From NCBI GenBank assembly GCA_963749145.1, contig CAVVLN010000004.1:1-64000 (forward strand): 64,000 bases of DNA. The letters run 5' to 3'. The translations under genes and the position numbers were made by a program. The notes under the pieces were generated by a model. The model ran no database searches, was not told the DNA's origin, and saw nothing but the letters and a program-made list of their open reading frames with translations. Positions 1 through 7,972 of the stretch are shown here, one piece after another (the stretch's first letter is position 1; the number at the start of each line of letters is the position of its first letter). The DNA is from JASHPR01 sp963749145 (GTDB lineage: Bacteria; Actinomycetota; Actinomycetes; Streptosporangiales; Streptosporangiaceae).

Positions 1-270
1 CCGCAAGCACGGCGAGGGGGACGACCCCGAATGCGCTCCTACGACTGCCTCCACCGGCTGCCGGGGCCGCGCCTGGGCAGGCTTGCGCACAGGCGCGGTC
101 CTGGTCAGCCCGGCGGGGAGGTCGGCGGTGAGCCCGGCCAGGTCGGCGTAGGTCCGCGCGACGAACGTCTGGCCCACCCGCAAGTCCAGCTCCTCGATGG
201 TCAGCCTGCCCCGCGCGAACGCAGCCTTGAGTATGTCGGCCACCTTCTCGCGGTCGGCGTCGGAGGCCAT
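1..270 (-). CDS. DUF1707 domain protein (C-terminus beyond window)
   Basis: The reverse strand reads MASDADREKVADILKAAFA and continues through RLTIEELDLRV to a TYADLAGLTADLP motif. This is the DUF1707 domain (about 50 residues) found at the N-terminus of many short actinobacterial proteins. The frame stays open to the window edge, so the gene is partial. The ATG at 270 is preceded by GGGAAG at suitable spacing. It lies downstream of the PadR and membrane-protein genes on the same strand, so it may be the last gene of that operon. The function of DUF1707 is unknown; family members often carry a membrane or SHOCT-like tail, which cannot be seen here. Confidence 0.75.
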   Translation of the reverse strand, partial: MASDADREKVADILKAAFARGRLTIEELDLRVGQTFVARTYADLAGLTADLPAGLTRTAPVRKPAQARPRQPVEAVVGAHSGSSPSPCLR

Positions 271-474
271 GAGGCTTCCCAGCGGCTGAGGCGGTGAAAG
301 GGCGTGAGGGCCGCCGACACCACGGCGGCGGGCGGCGGGCGATTTGCGGCGACCCCGCCGAGGACGCCGAGCCAGGCGCCGAAGAACGGTGCGATCATGA
401 GCGCGGCCAAGGGCGCCATGCCCGCCTGGCCGACGCTGAGTTCCACCCAGTACTCGTGCCGGAGGCCCGGCGGG
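201..474 (-). other. Out-of-frame C-terminal part of the preceding membrane protein
   Basis: This stretch codes for the expected end of the membrane protein (HEYWVELSVGQAGMAPLAAL, then a hydrophobic IAPFFGAWLGVLGG segment) in a frame shifted by one base from the main gene. It reaches a stop at 201-203. The last 70 bases overlap the DUF1707 gene, so the true C-terminus may lie earlier if another indel is present. Confidence 0.55.
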
Positions 475-1420
475 ATCCGACATGGTTCGGATTGCAGGTT
501 TCGCACCCGCCGCCAGACGGGGGCGGGGGGTTCTGGAGCGGCACTTGGTGCGGGAACAGCGCGATCGTGACGGAGGTGAGCACAGCTAGCAGCAGGGCAG
601 CCGTCGCCATGGCGCAGCTCGCGGCCAGGCAGCCCTGCCCGGTGGGGCCCGTGGCCGCCGGTCGCGCGTCCCGGGCGGACAAGCGCGCCGCCAGGAACCC
701 GGTCGCCAAGGGCAGCGCTAGCGCGGCCAGCCCCCACCACTTCAATGACGGGCCGTCGGGGGCGACGTTTACGCCGAGGGGTGCGAGCGCGTACAGCACC
801 CCGGCGGTGGCCGCGCCGAACCCGATAGCGATCGGCAGGATCCAGCGGGTGAGCCGCACGCGCTGAGAGGTCAGGATGAGCAGCCGGGCGACATAGGCGG
901 CGATGACCAGCAGCAGCAGAATCTCCATGGCCCAGATGCCAGGAACGACCGCGAAGTAGGCGCCGAGCTTGCTGCCGTCGCGGTCCTTCACGGTCTTAGC
1001 GGCGATCAGCGCGAGCACCATCGCGTACCCGGCGACCCGCGCCGCGCGCGGCGCCCAGCTGCGGCGAACCGGCCCGAGGTAACGGCGAATCACCACCGGC
1101 AGCAGAGTCAGCAGCACCACGGTGACCACGACGTACATCCGATTGAGAGGTACGGCGGAGTCCGATGAGCTTCCCGGCCAGCCGACCCACACCACGCCCG
1201 CCGCCCCGGCGGCGAACGCCAGCACCCGTATCACCCGGTGCATCAAGACCTCCCGCGCCACCAGCCACAGCCCCCCACCCAGCCACGCCACCCGCCCCGC
1301 CCCGGACGGGACTTCGCCCGCCTCGGCCAGCACGGCTCTGGCCCAGTCGCGACGGGCCGCCGGAAGCAGGTCGGCCGTGCGTCCCAACAGCCCGGCCAGC
1401 ACCCGCGTGAACCGATCCAT
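395..1420 (-). CDS. Integral membrane protein in PadR operon, frameshifted near C-terminus
   Basis: A polytopic membrane protein beginning MDRFTRVLAGLLGRTADLL. It has an N-terminal amphipathic segment rich in R and A, then about six hydrophobic segments. The ATG at 1420 overlaps the PadR stop (TGATG); a GTG one codon upstream (1423) is also possible. The reading frame changes at the G run 472-474. Adding one base there makes the protein continue GSPPGLRHEYWVELSVGQAG, which is sensible membrane-protein sequence, instead of the Arg/Ser-rich tail seen as written. Small PadR-linked membrane proteins of this kind are common in actinobacteria, but I know of no assigned function. One missing G, by sequencing error or mutation, is the simplest explanation. 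Confidence 0.7.
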   Translation of the reverse strand: MDRFTRVLAGLLGRTADLLPAARRDWARAVLAEAGEVPSGAGRVAWLGGGLWLVAREVLMHRVIRVLAFAAGAAGVVWVGWPGSSSDSAVPLNRMYVVVTVVLLTLLPVVIRRYLGPVRRSWAPRAARVAGYAMVLALIAAKTVKDRDGSKLGAYFAVVPGIWAMEILLLLVIAAYVARLLILTSQRVRLTRWILPIAIGFGAATAGVLYALAPLGVNVAPDGPSLKWWGLAALALPLATGFLAARLSARDARPAATGPTGQGCLAASCAMATAALLLAVLTSVTIALFPHQVPLQNPPPPSGGGCETCNPNHVGSRRASGTSTGWNSASARRAWRPWPRS

Positions 1421-1765
1421 CACGCCCCCTCCGCCGCCACCCGGCGCTTGCCCGCCCGGCCCGCTGCGACCGCGCGCGGGTGCTTCAGCGGTGCCTCTTC
1501 GGCCAGGGCCGCCCTGGCCGCGGCGAGACCGTCAGAGCTGAGCCGGTACAGGTGCCGCCGCGGGCGCCCGGCCGGCGGGCCCGTCTTCCCAGCACGCCTC
1601 GACCAGGCCCCGCTCGGCCAGCCGGATCAAGATCGGGTACAGGGTGCCCGACCGCAGCCCGGTCTGCTTGGCGAGCAGATAGCCATGCCGCCAGGAGGCG
1701 GGGTCCGCCTCTAGCGAGGCCAGTACCGACAGGGTCTGGGCCGAGAAACCGGAACGACGAGCCAC
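1420..1765 (-). CDS. PadR-family transcriptional regulator, frameshifted
   Basis: The N-terminal part MARRSGFSAQTLSVLASLEA to SGTLYPILIRLAERGLVEACWED is a PadR winged helix: the GTLYPIL recognition region followed by the wing. As written the frame ends early in an Ala/Pro tail. Removing one base from the G run 1577-1579 restores RRHLYRLSSDGLAAARAALAEEA, the normal PadR wing and C-terminal helix, ending in a TGA at 1420-1422 that overlaps the next ATG. Corrected length is about 114 residues, normal for the short PadR class. The GTG start at 1765 lies just downstream of a perfect palindrome (1776-1789). It probably represses its own operon. Confidence 0.75.
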
Positions 1766-1775
1766 GGCGCCAAAC

Positions 1776-1789
1776 TCTACCTAGGTAGA
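1776..1789. promoter_or_regulatory. Perfect palindrome, likely PadR operator
   Basis: TCTACCTAGGTAGA is a perfect 14-base palindrome ending 11 bases before the PadR start. PadR proteins commonly bind palindromes in their own promoters, so an autoregulatory operator is the simplest reading. It has not been tested. Confidence 0.5.
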
Positions 1790-1835
1790 CACGTTGCGTC
1801 CACCCTTGACCGAAGAAAGCTCTCTACGAGCTCTC

Positions 1836-2741
1836 TCACGGCTTCATCCTCAGCCATTCAAGGGCTGCTGCCCGGTTGTTTTCCTCGATGTTGGTGTGAT
1901 CCTCGCTGGCCGGAAAGTGGGTTGTGACGTTCGGGATGCGGTCGGCCAGCCAACGGGCATGGGCGACGGGGAGGAAGTCCCGCATGCCGTGCCACAGGCT
2001 GACGGGGGCCTGGATATCGGCGAGATCAAAGCCCCACGGCTTATAGAAGGCGAGGTCGTCCTCCCACGATCCGTCGTCGTCGAACGCCCCGCTGTCATCG
2101 GCGCGTAGCACGTCCCGGTGGCACGCGGCGAGATAGTCAGCCCATTCCCGGCTGTGCGCGGCATCCTGCCCGGCCCGATCTCCCCACCTCACCAGCCACC
2201 AGCCAGGCGAACCTCGCTGAGCGAGAGTAACCGCTGACTGCGCGCGGAAGTCCTCCCGAGCCCGCTCTGGCTCTTCGAGCTTGCGGCGGATCTCCTCGCG
2301 GTAGTCATCGCCGCCGAGGCCATCGGTGAAGTCCAGACCAGGCATGCCGTACGGGCCGATCGAGGCGAACACGCAGACAGCGGTCACGGCCCCCGGAAGC
2401 TTCGCCGCCGTCGCCAGAGCGTACGGACCGCCACCCGAGGAACCCCACACCGCTATCTTCGCGATGCCTAGCTCGCTCATGATGGCCTGCGCATCAGCCG
2501 CACAGTCGGCGATGACGCGGCCAGGCATCGCCGTTGACCCGCCACAGCCGGGCCGGTCATACCCAATCAGCCGCAAGCCCAGATCGCGGCCCTCAGCAAC
2601 CGCGGGCGGGAACAAGTGCCGCGAGCCTGCCCCGTTATGGACAATAACCGGGAAGCCCGACTCAGGCCCGGGATCCTCGACGGCCAGATCCCTCCGGCCG
2701 ACCCTGACAATGTGCGGCGCGGGATACATGCGCAGGACCAT
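1836..2741 (-). CDS. Alpha/beta hydrolase
   Basis: A 301-residue protein with the alpha/beta-hydrolase core. There is an HNGAGS oxyanion-type loop near residues 35-40, a GYDRPGCGGS strand region near 60-69, and the nucleophile elbow GSSGGG with Ser102. The acid is probably the Asp of HGMRDFLPV, and the catalytic His lies in SEDHTN near the C-terminus. A cap insertion rich in acidic and aromatic residues lies between. It is cytosolic, with no signal peptide. The substrate cannot be inferred; relatives include esterases and proline-iminopeptidase-like enzymes. Met5 is an alternative start. Confidence 0.85.
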   Translation of the reverse strand: MVLRMYPAPHIVRVGRRDLAVEDPGPESGFPVIVHNGAGSRHLFPPAVAEGRDLGLRLIGYDRPGCGGSTAMPGRVIADCAADAQAIMSELGIAKIAVWGSSGGGPYALATAAKLPGAVTAVCVFASIGPYGMPGLDFTDGLGGDDYREEIRRKLEEPERAREDFRAQSAVTLAQRGSPGWWLVRWGDRAGQDAAHSREWADYLAACHRDVLRADDSGAFDDDGSWEDDLAFYKPWGFDLADIQAPVSLWHGMRDFLPVAHARWLADRIPNVTTHFPASEDHTNIEENNRAAALEWLRMKP

Positions 2742-2849
2742 AGGCCGCAGCAGACCATCACGTCACGTCGTTTTGCTTGGGCCACGCTCCTGGCTGGTCG
2801 CGCGGGGCAGCAACCCGGCAACTCGCCAGTGGTGCTCACTCACGGCGAC

Positions 2850-3383
2850 TCACGCACAGCCAAGACGGCCGCTGTGGGAGAGTATCGCCTCCACCACTTG
2901 GTTCTGGGGCTGCCTGGCGTCGATGAGGATCGCGCCGAATGCGCGCAAGCGGGCCTGATATCCCGGCAGAAAGCGGCGCAGGTGCTCGCGAGTGTCCCCG
3001 ATCCGTCCCCAGTCATTGTCCGGGCGCGACTCTATCCGTGCCAGCATGGTGGGCTCGTCCATCTCCAGCAGGAACACCTGGGTGAAGCGATCGGCCAGCT
3101 CTAGCTCATTGGCCGCACCGCCGCAGACGTACAGCGTCGCTGGCGCCGCGGCCCGGATCAGTTCGTCGAGGCGGGCCGGATTCCATGCCCAGCTGTGCCG
3201 GGAAAGCCAGGCCAAGTCCGGCTCGGCCGGCTTCTCCACCACGACGGCGCCGGCACGGTCAACCATCCGCGCGAGCAAAGGGTCGTCGTCGGCATCGAGG
3301 GATGCCAGGCCCCGGCAGGCAAGCATGGCGGCGATCGTGGTCTTCCCGGCGCCCGAACAGCCTGTGATCAGCACTGCGCTCAT
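2850..3383 (-). CDS. Small P-loop NTP-binding protein, kinase-like
   Basis: A 177-residue protein starting MSAVLITGCSGAGKTT, with Walker A at residues 8-16. DADDDPLL follows, where the second acidic strand sits in nucleoside or shikimate-type kinases, and LLEMDEPTMLARIESRPDNDWG suggests a lid region with Arg residues. Length and layout match small uncharacterised actinobacterial AAA-type kinases of unknown substrate. It lies alone, on the same strand as the hydrolase and 108 bases upstream of it. Confidence 0.75.
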   Translation of the reverse strand: MSAVLITGCSGAGKTTIAAMLACRGLASLDADDDPLLARMVDRAGAVVVEKPAEPDLAWLSRHSWAWNPARLDELIRAAAPATLYVCGGAANELELADRFTQVFLLEMDEPTMLARIESRPDNDWGRIGDTREHLRRFLPGYQARLRAFGAILIDARQPQNQVVEAILSHSGRLGCA

Positions 3384-3512
3384 CGCCGCCTATCGTCGGC
3401 CAGCCCAGAAGGGCGACGCAAACGAGTTTTGTGATCCGCGCGGGCGCGGGCGGACCTTGTTCTCGGGCTCCAGCCGGGCTGGCCTAACTGCCGGGTCAGC
3501 GGTACCGGACGT

Positions 3513-3546
3513 GGCGGACAGCATCCGCGTTGTCACGCTGTCCGCC
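3513..3546 (-). terminator. Stem-loop downstream of ABC permease
   Basis: A perfect 10-base inverted repeat, GGCGGACAGC with GCTGTCCGCC, and a 14-base loop. It lies 33 bases past the permease stop on the minus strand. There is no U-tract, which is usual for actinobacterial terminators. Confidence 0.55.
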
Positions 3547-3578
3547 CGCCCAGGACGGAAACATAGCCGTTCGGGACA

Positions 3579-4712
3579 TCATGCCGCCCGCCTGCGGCGG
3601 ACCTGCCACGCACAGGCCCAGCCGAGCCCGGCGGCCAGCACCAGGTAGATGCCGGTCTCGATCCACTGCAGCGGCCAGAACCGGCTGGCGGGCTGGTAGG
3701 TGACCGACTGGCGCAGGTGCATGGCAGCCAGCGTGCTGCGGCAAGCGACAGCCGAGGGGATGCCAGAGCCGGGTGCGGGAAGGCATGCCTTGGGTGGCAC
3801 CGTGAACTGCACGCCCGATGGCGTGATGATGACGTCCGACGCCGCCGCGCCCGATGGCGTGATGACGATGTCCGACAGGACCCACGCGCCCGGCTTGGCG
3901 AAAGGCGCCGTGAGCCCGAACGCGCTCACCTGGCCGGTGGCCGCGTTCACGTTGGTCTGGACGGGCGCGTTCTGGGCCTTCAGCAGCGCCGTGAAGTGGG
4001 CGGGCGGGAGCAGGTGCGGCCGGACGGCGTTCGGCACCACGACCTGGATCACGGCGAACGCGACCAGCGTGACGGCCATCGCGGGCAGCGTCCGGCGCAG
4101 CAGCACGCCCGCGGTCACCCCGAGCGCGAAGGCGAACGCCGCGTAGCCGAGCGGGGCCACGCCCCGGGCGGCGAAGATCGCCGGCTCGAGCCGGGCCAGC
4201 ACGAACCAGGAGGAGCGCACCCCGGCCCCTCCGCCTGCGGCGACCTGCACAGAACCACCGGCGAGTGACGCAGCGTGGTCGATCGGGCTGGCCCACCAGG
4301 TGACCATCAGGCTGAGCAGGCCGGCCGTCGCGATGGCGGCGAGGCCGATGAGACCGAGCTTGACGAAGGTCCAGCGGGTGCGGGTGACGCTCTGGTTCCA
4401 GGCGATCCGGTGCGTGCCGGCCTCGAACTCGCGGGCGATCAGCGGCGCGCCCCAGAACAGGCCCATCAGCGCGGGCGCCAGGTACATGAGCGCGATGCTG
4501 CCGAAGTAGAGGAGGTGGTCGAAGCTGCCGATCCTGTCGATGAAGTCGCTCGCGATCGTGGCGCAGTTGGCGTGGCAGGCGTACAGGCCCGACGAGGTGT
4601 ACGCGCTGCCGACGCCCGGCCTGGTGACCGCCAGCAGGATCGCGGCCACGGCCAGCGCGATGGCCGCGGTGATGGCCTGCGGCCGGAACTGGCGCCAGGT
4701 CAGCCAGATCAT
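3579..4712 (-). CDS. ABC transporter permease (GntR-linked exporter)
   Basis: A 377-residue membrane protein with about six hydrophobic segments. It begins MIWLTWRQFRPQAITAAIAL and ends in a positive RRRRAA tail. A large extracytoplasmic loop of about 100 residues lies before the last helix and holds a short internal repeat (VITPSG twice, residues roughly 280-300). The ATG overlaps the ATPase stop (ATGA), so the two are translationally coupled. Actinobacterial operons of GntR, ATPase and this permease type are common; they are thought to export membrane-active compounds, but the substrate is unknown. Confidence 0.85.
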   Translation of the reverse strand: MIWLTWRQFRPQAITAAIALAVAAILLAVTRPGVGSAYTSSGLYACHANCATIASDFIDRIGSFDHLLYFGSIALMYLAPALMGLFWGAPLIAREFEAGTHRIAWNQSVTRTRWTFVKLGLIGLAAIATAGLLSLMVTWWASPIDHAASLAGGSVQVAAGGGAGVRSSWFVLARLEPAIFAARGVAPLGYAAFAFALGVTAGVLLRRTLPAMAVTLVAFAVIQVVVPNAVRPHLLPPAHFTALLKAQNAPVQTNVNAATGQVSAFGLTAPFAKPGAWVLSDIVITPSGAAASDVIITPSGVQFTVPPKACLPAPGSGIPSAVACRSTLAAMHLRQSVTYQPASRFWPLQWIETGIYLVLAAGLGWACAWQVRRRRAA

Positions 4713-5611
4713 GGCCTGGCCTCCAGCATCCTGATGTCCGGTGAGCCCGCGGAGGCATCCCCCATGTAGGCGACGACCAGGTCCTCCAGGCTGACCGGGT
4801 CGACGGTCCAGGCCGGGTCGATGATCGGCTCGCGGCTGCGGACCAGGAACGTGCTCTGCCGGCCGGTGTGGCTCTCGGTGATGACCTGCTGGCTGGCCGG
4901 CAGGCTGGCGGTGTCGCGGCGCGGGCCCGTCAGCAGGTGGTGGGCGGCGAGCAAGCCGTCCACCTCGCCGTCGATCCGCACCCGGGAGTCGATCAGCACG
5001 ATCAGGTAGTCGCAGACCCGTTCCAGGTCGGCGACCTGATGCGAGGAGATCACCACGCTGAGCTCCTGCTCGGCCGTCACGTGCATCAGGACCTGAAGGA
5101 ACTCGCGCCGGGCCCGCGGGTCCAGGCTGGCGATCGGCTCGTCCAGGATCAGAATCTCCGGCTGTTTGGCGATGGCCAGGGTGAGCGCGAGCTGGGCCCG
5201 TTGGCCGCCCGACAGCTCGCCCGCCTTCTGCTTGGGGTCCAGGCCAAGCTGCTCGATCCGCCGCCGGGCGAGCGCGGCGTCCCAGCGCGGGTTCAGGTGC
5301 GCGCCGAGCCGGAGGTGGTCGGCCACGCTCAGCCCGGCGTAGGTCGGGGTGTCCTGCGCGACGTAGCCGACGCGGGCGAGCTGATCGGGACCGCCGGTCG
5401 GCCGGCCGCCGAGCACCTCGACGGTGCCGGTGGTCGGGGCCAGCATCCCGGTGGCGAGGCTGATCAAGGTGGTCTTGCCTGCCCCGTTCGGGCCGACGAG
5501 CCCGGCCACGTGCCCGGTCGGGATGGTGAGCGTGCAGTCGGTCAGGGCCCAGCGGTGCCCGTAGCGCTTGCCGAGTCCGCGTGCCTCAATCGCCGCGGTT
5601 GCGTTCCTCAT
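4709..5611 (-). CDS. ABC transporter ATP-binding protein
   Basis: A 300-residue ATPase with Walker A GPNGAGKTT, Q-loop VAQDTPTYAG, signature LSGGQRAQLAL, Walker B ILILDEPIASLD and H-loop ISSHQ. A C-terminal extension of about 80 residues is typical of drug/peptide-exporter ATPases. The ATG at 5611 overlaps the GntR stop and is preceded by GGAGGAA, so I prefer it to upstream starts inside the GntR gene. It supplies energy for the permease at 3579-4712. Confidence 0.9.
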   Translation of the reverse strand: MRNATAAIEARGLGKRYGHRWALTDCTLTIPTGHVAGLVGPNGAGKTTLISLATGMLAPTTGTVEVLGGRPTGGPDQLARVGYVAQDTPTYAGLSVADHLRLGAHLNPRWDAALARRRIEQLGLDPKQKAGELSGGQRAQLALTLAIAKQPEILILDEPIASLDPRARREFLQVLMHVTAEQELSVVISSHQVADLERVCDYLIVLIDSRVRIDGEVDGLLAAHHLLTGPRRDTASLPASQQVITESHTGRQSTFLVRSREPIIDPAWTVDPVSLEDLVVAYMGDASAGSPDIRMLEARP

Positions 5612-6000
5612 ATTGCTTCCTCCCGTGCGGCGGACTGGACGGCCCGCTGAAACAGCGCCTCGATGTCCTCGAAGTCCAGGCCCTCTTGCTGTGCGCGGCC
5701 GATCCACGCCGATAGCTCCAGGCTCAGCCGCTGATGCGCGGCGACCGACGCGTCGCCGACGGTCTTGGTCACGAACGTGCCCACGCCCGGCTTGGCCGCG
5801 ACCAGGCCCTCGTACTCCAGGAGCCGGTAGGCCTTGAGCACTGTGTTGGGGTTGATCGCCATCGAGCCCGCCACTTCCTTGACGGTAGGCAGCTGATCAC
5901 CCGCCCGCAGCAAGCCCAGGCGCAGCGCCTGCCGTACCTGCCGGATCAGCTGGAGGTACGGAGCGACGCCCGACTTGCTGTTGAGGTGGAACTCGATCAC
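5608..6000 (-). CDS. GntR-family regulator, YtrA type
   Basis: A 130-residue regulator. The winged helix spans roughly residues 10-75, including PYLQLIRQVRQALRLGLL, LPTVKEVAGSMAINPNTVLKA and a GVGTFVTK wing, followed by a short helical tail. That short tail marks the YtrA subfamily, which controls ABC transporter operons. I choose GTG at 6000 because GGGGAG lies six bases upstream; a GTG at 6021 would add seven unusual residues. It is the first gene of the three-gene transporter operon and probably represses it until the exporter substrate binds. Confidence 0.85.
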   Translation of the reverse strand: MIEFHLNSKSGVAPYLQLIRQVRQALRLGLLRAGDQLPTVKEVAGSMAINPNTVLKAYRLLEYEGLVAAKPGVGTFVTKTVGDASVAAHQRLSLELSAWIGRAQQEGLDFEDIEALFQRAVQSAAREEAI

Positions 6001-6032
6001 TAGCGCTCCCCACCGTGTCACCAGGAGTTAAT

Positions 6033-6050
6033 CTAGGTAGCTAGTACAAT
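6033..6050. promoter_or_regulatory. AT-rich divergent promoter region with CTAGGTAG motif
   Basis: The gap between the GntR gene and the KdpD-like gene is unusually AT-rich for the window. It holds CTAGGTAGCTAGTACAAT. TACAAT (6045-6050) is a good plus-strand -10 match, though no clear -35 is seen. CTAGGTAG also forms half of the palindrome before the PadR gene. This is a reasonable place for a YtrA-type operator, by inference only. Confidence 0.35.
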
Positions 6051-6139
6051 ATCTTAATGAATCGAAGCAGGCAATATAGGGCGGCATCGGGCTCGGCGTG
6101 CCCTCGCCGGGGCCGGGACGGCTGCCGGATACTAAGAGA

Positions 6140-7399
6140 GTGCAGGCAGGCGGTGATGGTGATCTGGCCCCGGCCGACCGCCCGGTGGCGGCTGATGAGG
6201 GTGCAGTTCACCGGCCCGGCCGAGGCGAGGACGGCGCAGAGCCGGGGGCCCGGATAGACGGCGCGGCGAAGCCGCGTGCGGACCAGGGGAGGCTGCGCAC
6301 TTACCTCGGCATTGCCCCGGGGGTGGGGAAGACCTACGCGATGCTGCGGGACGCGCGGGCCCAGCGGCGGTGCGGCGTCGATGCGGTCGTGGCGTTCTTT
6401 CAGCGTCATGGGCGGGCGGCGACCGCCGCTGGGATGGAAGGCCTCGAGGTGCTCACCGGCTCGGTCAGCTACCAGGGAATGAGCGTCGAGGAACTGGATG
6501 TCTCGGCGGTCCTTGACCGCCGCCCGGGACTGGCCCTGGTGGATGAGCTGGCCCACGCGAACCTGCCCGGCGCCCGCCATCCAAGACGCTGGCAGGATGT
6601 CGGCGAGCTGCTGGCCAGCGGCATCGACGTGTACACCACGCTGAACGTAGGCAACATCGAATCGCTGGGCCCACTCGTTTCCCGGATCACTGGGGTACGC
6701 CCGAGCGAGCCGGTGCCGGATGCGTTCGTGCGGGCCGGGCAGGTCGAGCTGGTCGACCTTGCGCCTGCGGCGCTGCGCCGCAGGCTCGCCCAGGGACTGG
6801 TCTTCCCCGCTGATCAGGCAGACGCAGCGCTGTCACATTATTTCCGGTTCGCCAACCTGGCCGCGCTGCAAGAGCTTGCCCAGCTATGGCTCGATGACTC
6901 CGTTCCCGACCCGGCCGCAGCGTTCCTAGCCGCGCATCCCGCCTGCGAGCCGGCCGAAGCCGCCGTCATCGTGGTCGGCCTGGAAGGGTCGCCTGCCGAC
7001 CAGTGGCTCATCCGGTACGGCGCTTGTCTGGCCGAGCTGTCCGATGCCCGGCTGCACGGCGTGCACGTCCGGCCCCTCGATAACCTGGACCGGCCAGTTA
7101 GGACGCGGCTGACGGAGGACCGGCAGCTGCTCAACGATCTGCACGGGACGTTCACCGAGGTCAAGGCCAGCGATCCCGCCTCGGGACTGATCCGCGCCGC
7201 GCGCCAGGCCGGGGCCGCGCAGCTGGTGATCGGGTCCCGCCGCCGGTCGCGCTGGTCGCGGCTGCTGAGCGGAACCACGATGGCGGATAGGGTGCTGCGC
7301 TTGGCCGGCGACCTCGCGGTCCAGGTCGTGAACGTCGGACAGCCGGACAAGACCAATAGCGAATGGCGCCGCCCGGCCACCCCATCGACCCGGCAATAA
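6140..7399 (+). CDS. KdpD-like sensor domain protein lacking histidine kinase
   Basis: The protein resembles the cytoplasmic N-terminus of KdpD. It has GRLRTYLGIAPGVGKTYAML with a Walker A-like GVGKT, then DELAHANLPGARHPRRWQDV, and later LLASGIDVYTTLNVGNIESL. All are hallmark KdpD stretches. A universal-stress-protein domain follows (AVIVVGLEGSPADQWLIRYG, then LVIGSRRRSRWSRLLSGTT). It stops after about 420 residues with no transmembrane, GAF or kinase domains, and no kdpFABC genes are nearby. The start is uncertain: GTG at 6098, 6140 or 6185 are all in frame and the conserved region begins near 6284. It may be a stand-alone ligand-sensing protein. Confidence 0.75.
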   Translation: MQAGGDGDLAPADRPVAADEGAVHRPGRGEDGAEPGARIDGAAKPRADQGRLRTYLGIAPGVGKTYAMLRDARAQRRCGVDAVVAFFQRHGRAATAAGMEGLEVLTGSVSYQGMSVEELDVSAVLDRRPGLALVDELAHANLPGARHPRRWQDVGELLASGIDVYTTLNVGNIESLGPLVSRITGVRPSEPVPDAFVRAGQVELVDLAPAALRRRLAQGLVFPADQADAALSHYFRFANLAALQELAQLWLDDSVPDPAAAFLAAHPACEPAEAAVIVVGLEGSPADQWLIRYGACLAELSDARLHGVHVRPLDNLDRPVRTRLTEDRQLLNDLHGTFTEVKASDPASGLIRAARQAGAAQLVIGSRRRSRWSRLLSGTTMADRVLRLAGDLAVQVVNVGQPDKTNSEWRRPATPSTRQ

Positions 7400-7429
7400 C
7401 CGCGCCAAGGTGCGCCCGCAAACGCCGTC

Positions 7430-7613
7430 GAGTGGCGACGCCGAGCGGCGCAGCAGCGGCAGCATCGCGTTGGTGACGCGGATGACGCCGATCACGTTGG
7501 TCTCGACGGCCGCCCGCACCGTCGCGAGGCCGACCGTGGTGGGCTGCTGCGGCCTGCCGGCGGTCACGGCGGCGTTGTTGACGAGCACGTCGAGGCGGCC
7601 GGCACGCGCTGGC
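7430..7613 (-). pseudogene. Short-chain dehydrogenase remnant
   Basis: The minus strand encodes RAGRLDVLVNNAAVTAGRPQ, then LATVRAAVETNVIGVIRVTNAMLPLL. These are the NNA strand and the N-V-I-G helix of classical short-chain dehydrogenases. The Rossmann glycine motif before it and the YxxxK active site after it are missing, so only about 60 residues of a gene survive. Confidence 0.65.
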
Positions 7614-7650
7614 CTCGCCCCGACGGCACGTACCCGGACGGCCCTGCCCG

Positions 7651-7860
7651 CTGGTCCGGGACCAGGCGCAGCTGTACCAGCTGATCGCGCTCGGCCGGGC
7701 TTCGGCGGTCCTGCCGGAGTCGTGCCGCGCCCAGCTACGCGACGGCCTCGCCGCCGTGCCGCTGATCGACGCGCCGACGGTGACGACGGTGATCGCGTGG
7801 CCGCCCCACAGCCGGTCCCGAGCCGTCGCCGGGCTCGTCCAAGCCGCGACCCGCCTCTAG
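7651..7860 (+). pseudogene. LysR-type regulator C-terminal remnant
   Basis: The plus strand reads LVRDQAQLYQLIALGRASAV, then VLPESCRAQLRDGLAAVPLIDAPTVTTVIAWPP, and ends at a TAG (7858-7860). This is the last 70 residues of a LysR effector-binding domain (the LVALGRGVALLP-type segment). No HTH is present. LysR and short-chain dehydrogenase genes are often divergent neighbours, so this and the adjacent remnant probably come from one lost locus. Confidence 0.65.
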
Positions 7861-7972
7861 CCCTACCTGGTCTCAGGATGACCTCGGCCAGTCTGCCGTA
7901 GACCAAGGCTGAGCCGGCGATCGTGCCTTCCCGTCCGGACATCCGCGTTCCTGGCCGACGTAACGTAGATGT

